A stretch of DNA of 64,000 nt from DASSUW01 sp963835525. GTDB lineage: Bacteria > Actinomycetota > Thermoleophilia > Solirubrobacterales > Solirubrobacteraceae. The stretch's first letter is position 1. The number at the start of each line of letters is the position of its first letter. Below are positions 61,157 to 64,000 of this stretch, piece after piece. Made by a program: the position numbers and the translations under genes. Under the pieces are notes generated by a model. That model was given only the letters and a program-made list of their open reading frames with translations. It made no database searches and was not told the DNA's origin. The stretch covers positions 310,001 to 374,000 of the forward strand of contig CAWIFM010000003.1 of assembly GCA_963835525.1 (NCBI GenBank). Direction: 5' to 3'.

Positions 61157-61857
61157 AGCGGCTCGAGGAGCTCGGCCGCCGCTACGGCGTCCCGCCCGCG
61201 GGGCTCGAGGCGCTGGACGCCATCCTCGCGCTCCAGGCGGAGGATCCGACCGCCCCGACCACGGTGTCGGATCCGGGCGCAGCGGCCGACCGCCATGTGG
61301 CCGACTCGCTCGTGGCCGTCGATCTGCCCGCCGTCCGCCACGCGCAGCGGATCGCCGATCTCGGCTCCGGCGCGGGCTGGCCGGGCCTCGCGCTTGCCGC
61401 GGCGCTGCCCGACGCACGGGTGGCGCTGGTGGAGAGCGCGATCCGGCACTGCCGCTACCTCGAGCGGGCGATCGCCGCCAGCCGGCTCGAGAACGCGGAA
61501 GTGGTTCACGCGCGCGCGGAGGAGTGGGCCGACGGGCTGAACACGCACGATGTCGTCACCGTGCGCGCCGTGGCCGCGCTGCCCGTGCTGTGCGAGTACG
61601 CCGCGCCGCTCTTGGCAGACGGCGGCGTGCTGGTGGCGTGGAAGGGCTCCGTCGACGAGGACGAGGCGGCCGACGGCGCCACCGCCGCGGCGCTGCTCGG
61701 GCTGGAGCCGGACGAGGTGCTCGCGGTCGACCCGTATCCCGCCGCCGAGCGCCGAACCCTCCACCTCTACCGGAAGGTCGCCCCGACCCCCGAGCGATTC
61801 CCGCGGAGAGCGGGAATGGCGCTCAAGCGCCCTTTGGTCCGCCGGACGCCCCGCTAG
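61153..61857 (+). CDS. rsmG: 16S rRNA (guanine-527-N7) methyltransferase RsmG
   Basis: RsmG (GidB) methylates G527 of 16S rRNA. The 234-residue product has the AdoMet-binding motif IADLGSGAGWPGLALAAALP (about 71-90), VALVESAIRHCRYLERAIAA and VRAVAALPVLCEYAAPLLAD. The DSLV motif in AADRHVADSLVAVDLP is typical. GTG 61153 is coupled to the preceding stop. It is separated from jag only by the palindrome and the LAGLIDADG-like gene, an unusual interruption of the origin operon. Confidence 0.92.
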   Translation: MKRLEELGRRYGVPPAGLEALDAILALQAEDPTAPTTVSDPGAAADRHVADSLVAVDLPAVRHAQRIADLGSGAGWPGLALAAALPDARVALVESAIRHCRYLERAIAASRLENAEVVHARAEEWADGLNTHDVVTVRAVAALPVLCEYAAPLLADGGVLVAWKGSVDEDEAADGATAAALLGLEPDEVLAVDPYPAAERRTLHLYRKVAPTPERFPRRAGMALKRPLVRRTPR

Positions 61858-61871
61858 CGTCGAGGGTCGCC

Positions 61872-62630
61872 ATGGGCATCGTCTACGCCATCGCCAACCA
61901 GAAGGGCGGGGTCGGGAAGACCACCACTGCGGTCAACGTCGCGGCCTGCATCGCCGAGGCCGGATACGACACGCTGCTGGTCGACGTCGACCCCCAGGGC
62001 AACGCCACCACCGGCCTCGGCATCGAGCGCAACGGCGCGCCCGGGCTGTATGGCGTCCTCGGAGGAGAGATCGCGGCCCTGGACGCCGTGCGGCCGACCG
62101 CGATCGACCACCTCTCGCTGCTCGCGTCCACGCCCGACCTCGCCGGCGCCACGATGGAGCTGCCGCGGCTGCCGGGCTCTGAGACCCGCCTGCGCGACGC
62201 GCTCGCGGGCGCGCGCGAGCGCTTCGCCTACACGCTGCTCGACTGCCCGCCGTCGCTCGGCCCGCTGACCGTGAATGCGCTGGTGGCGGCCGACCGCGTG
62301 ATCGTCCCCGTGCAGACCGAGTACTTCGCGCTCGAGGGCCTGGCAGGGCTGCTCGACACCTTGTCGCTCGTGCAACGTGAGCTCAACCCGAGGTTGACGG
62401 TGGCCGGGATGCTCCTGACCATGCACGACGGCCGCACCAAGCTGGCCCAGGACGTCGAGCGCGAGGTCCGCCGGCACTTCCCGGCGCTGGTGTTCGACAC
62501 CGTCATCCCGCGCAACATCCGGCTCGGCGAGGCTCCGAGCTTCGGCCGGCCCGTCATCCATCACGACCCGTACTGCGCCGGCTCGGAGGCCTACTTCGCG
62601 CTGGCCAAGGAGGTGGCATCCCGTGGCTGA
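61872..62630 (+). CDS. parA: Chromosome-partitioning ATPase ParA
   Basis: ParA forms ATP-dependent gradients on the nucleoid that move ParB-parS complexes. The 252-residue product has the deviant Walker A KGGVGKTTTAVNVA (about 11-24), LVDVDPQGNATTGLGI, LLDCPPSLGPLTVNAL and IPRNIRLGEAPSFGRPVIHH. No N-terminal DNA-binding domain, so it is a chromosomal Soj-type ParA. The parB start overlaps its end by 8 bases. Confidence 0.95.
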   Translation: MGIVYAIANQKGGVGKTTTAVNVAACIAEAGYDTLLVDVDPQGNATTGLGIERNGAPGLYGVLGGEIAALDAVRPTAIDHLSLLASTPDLAGATMELPRLPGSETRLRDALAGARERFAYTLLDCPPSLGPLTVNALVAADRVIVPVQTEYFALEGLAGLLDTLSLVQRELNPRLTVAGMLLTMHDGRTKLAQDVEREVRRHFPALVFDTVIPRNIRLGEAPSFGRPVIHHDPYCAGSEAYFALAKEVASRG

Positions 62631-63510
62631 GCGAGGCATGGGCCGCGGGCTGTCGGCGCTGCTGGCCCCCACGCACGAGAACGGCGCCGCGCCCGAGAGC
62701 GAGCTGCGTGAGATCCCGGTCGACCTGATCGCGCCCAACCCGCGCCAGCCACGGCGCGGCTTCGACGAGGGCGCGCTGGTCCAGCTCGCCGACTCGCTGC
62801 GCGAGCGCGGCGTGCTCCAGCCGGTCCTGCTGCGGCCCGTGGCGGGCGGGACGTACGAGCTGATCGCCGGCGAGCGCCGCTGGCGCGCCGCCCAGCTCGC
62901 CGACTTCGAGACGGTGCCCGCGCTCGTGCGCCCGCACGACGACACCGAGTCGCTCGAGCTCGCGCTGATCGAGAACATGGCGCGCGAGGACCTCAACCCG
63001 GTCGAGGAGGCGCGCGCCTGCGCGCTGCTGGTCGAGGAGCTCGGCCTCACGCGGGAGGACGTCGGCCGCCGCGTCGGCCGCTCGCGCGTGGCGGTCTCGA
63101 ACCTCCTGCGGCTGCTCGACCTGCCCGACGAGGTGCTCGAGCTGCTGGCCGCCGGCCACCTGACCGAGGGCCACGGCCGCGCCCTGCTGACCGCCTCCGA
63201 CCACGACACGCGCCGCAGCCTCGCGCGGGCCGCCGTCCAGGAGGGCTGGAGCGTCCGCCAGACCGAGGCGCGCGCCCGCGACACCGGGCGCCGCACAGGT
63301 CCGCGCCGCGCCGCCACGGAGACCGCCGAAGCGGCCCACCCGGACCAGGTCGAGGCGGCCCGCCGCCTGGGCGACGCGCTCGGCCGCGCGCTCGGCACCG
63401 AGGTCCGGGTCGCACCGCGCGGCGACGGCTATCGCGTCGTCCTCGAGCTCACGGACCCGGGCGCCGCGGAGGCGCTGGCGGAGCGCCTGGGCACGCTCGA
63501 ACCGGCCTGA
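62623..63510 (+). CDS. parB: Chromosome-partitioning protein ParB
   Basis: ParB is a CTP-dependent clamp that loads at parS. The 295-residue product has the C motifs LIAGERRWRAAQLADFETVP (GERRWRA) and ELALIENMAREDLNPVEEAR, the helix-turn-helix DVGRRVGRSRVAVSNLLRLL and a C-terminal dimerisation region (EVRVAPRGDGYRVVLELTDP). The N-terminus MGRGLSALL interacts with ParA. Start GTG 62623. No canonical parS is visible in this window. Confidence 0.95.
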   Translation: MAERGMGRGLSALLAPTHENGAAPESELREIPVDLIAPNPRQPRRGFDEGALVQLADSLRERGVLQPVLLRPVAGGTYELIAGERRWRAAQLADFETVPALVRPHDDTESLELALIENMAREDLNPVEEARACALLVEELGLTREDVGRRVGRSRVAVSNLLRLLDLPDEVLELLAAGHLTEGHGRALLTASDHDTRRSLARAAVQEGWSVRQTEARARDTGRRTGPRRAATETAEAAHPDQVEAARRLGDALGRALGTEVRVAPRGDGYRVVLELTDPGAAEALAERLGTLEPA

Positions 63511-63535
63511 CGCGTGCCCACCCCGCCGCTATGAT
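63507..63535 (+). promoter_or_regulatory. Promoter of the tRNA-Ile gene
   Basis: CTGACG (63507-63512), 17 bp, TATGAT (63530-63535). It lies 11 bp upstream of the tRNA 5' end and overlaps the end of parB. Confidence 0.6.
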
Positions 63536-63546
63536 TGGCCGCCGCG

Positions 63547-63621
<75 letters not shown>

Positions 63622-63626
63622 CTCGC

Positions 63627-63651
63627 AAAGGCCGCTCCACAGCGGCCTTTT
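63627..63651 (+). terminator. Rho-independent terminator after tRNA-Ile
   Basis: Perfect 10-bp stem AAAGGCCGCT with AGCGGCCTTT, CCAC loop, followed by a short T run (TTTT at 63648-63651). Confidence 0.85.
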
Positions 63652-63666
63652 CCATGCGGTGCACGC

Positions 63667-64000
63667 ATGAGCCTGTTCAAACGCAAGCGCAAGCCCTCGA
63701 CGCCGGATGACGCACCCGCCCCGGGATGGGATGCGATCGACGCGGCGATGAAGCGCGTCCACGGGGACGTCGAGCGGGTTCACCGGGCATTGGTTCCCGG
63801 CGTCCACCTCGGCTCGCCGCTGCAGGGGGTGAGCGCCTATCCGGAGGCCGACCACTGGCATTTCGTCACCTACGGTCTCACCGAGCTGTGGGCCAAGGAG
63901 CTCGACATCCCCGAGATCAGCGGCTTCGGCTACGAGCTCACGATGCGCGTGGCGCGACGCGCGGAGGATCGACCTCCGGACTGGGCGTTCGAGCTCCTCG
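63667..64000 (+). CDS. SUFU (suppressor of fused)-domain protein, partial
   Basis: Begins at ATG 63667 and runs off the right edge (111 residues visible). After a basic start (MSLFKRKRKPSTPDD) it shows the SUFU pattern: VHLGSPLQGVSAYPEADHWH, FVTYGLTELWAKE and ISGFGYELTMRVARR. Bacterial SUFU proteins are often immunity proteins of polymorphic toxin systems or stand alone; no toxin gene is visible here. The C-terminus is missing, so fusions cannot be excluded. Confidence 0.82.
   Translation, partial: MSLFKRKRKPSTPDDAPAPGWDAIDAAMKRVHGDVERVHRALVPGVHLGSPLQGVSAYPEADHWHFVTYGLTELWAKELDIPEISGFGYELTMRVARRAEDRPPDWAFELL

Overview
The window is high-GC DNA from a motile, monoderm-type actinobacterium. 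Gene content and order (a chromosomal-origin block, an FHA/PstP/FtsW/PbpA/PknB block and a complete export-type flagellar cluster with CsrA-FliW) fit the class Thermoleophilia (Solirubrobacter/Conexibacter-like). That placement is inferred from gene content, not from a database search. No L-ring or P-ring genes (flgH, flgI) are present, as expected for a single-membrane flagellum. LAYOUT. 1-2138 (minus): fliR(partial)-fliQ-fliP-fliO. 2153-7634: a non-flagellar island (broken lantibiotic-dehydratase-like gene, divergent TetR, ABC-2 exporter pair, small membrane proteins, BrkB) that separates fliO from fliN. 7665-14308 (minus): fliN-fliL-motB-motA-flbD, then flgE-flgD-fliK-SLT-fliJ. 14357-15223: a secreted RTX-repeat protein. 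15496-15654: a palindromic element. 15703-25881 (minus): fliI-H-G-F-E-flgC-flgB, fliT-like-fliS, fliD-flaG, a FliA/WhiG-type sigma factor, an FlhB-C-terminal-like switch protein and a FliK-like partner. 25854-31298 (plus): flgF-flgG-flgJ-flgN-flgK-flgL-fliW-csrA. 31394-34477: acidic Pro-rich protein, DsbA-like protein and a membrane Ser/Thr kinase. 34474-44012 (minus): ddl-pknB-pbpA-ftsW-pstP-fhaB-fhaA and another kinase. 44150-48868 (plus): membrane protein, DUF4446, pheA, HNH nuclease, M48 protease. 48875-58558: gyrA-gyrB-dciA-recF-dnaN-dnaA (minus) with origin candidates. 58559-63510 (plus): rpmH-rnpA-yidD-yidC-jag, a palindromic element, a LAGLIDADG-like gene, rsmG-parA-parB. 63547-64000: tRNA-Ile and a partial SUFU-domain gene. 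HOW IT WORKS TOGETHER. The sigma factor at 24115-24930 should recognise a T(A/C)AA-N15-GCCGAYNA promoter. I find this motif, with exactly 15 bp between the boxes, in front of eight flagellar transcription units: fliO, flbD, fliJ, flgB, fliS, flaG, flgF and flgG. Nearly the whole cluster therefore looks like one sigma-28 regulon instead of a tiered cascade. In five of the eight, the promoter lies so close to the start codon that the mRNA should be leaderless or nearly so. No flagellin, fliM, full flhB, flhA, flhF/G or flgM gene is in the window. OTHER POINTS. Two intergenic palindromes share an identical 21-bp core. One of them abuts two parS half-sites split by 13 bp, close to parAB. Four apparent +1 frameshifts (three in the lantibiotic-dehydratase-like gene, one in ddl) need checking against raw reads. 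Functions are assigned from sequence motifs and family knowledge; no searches were run.
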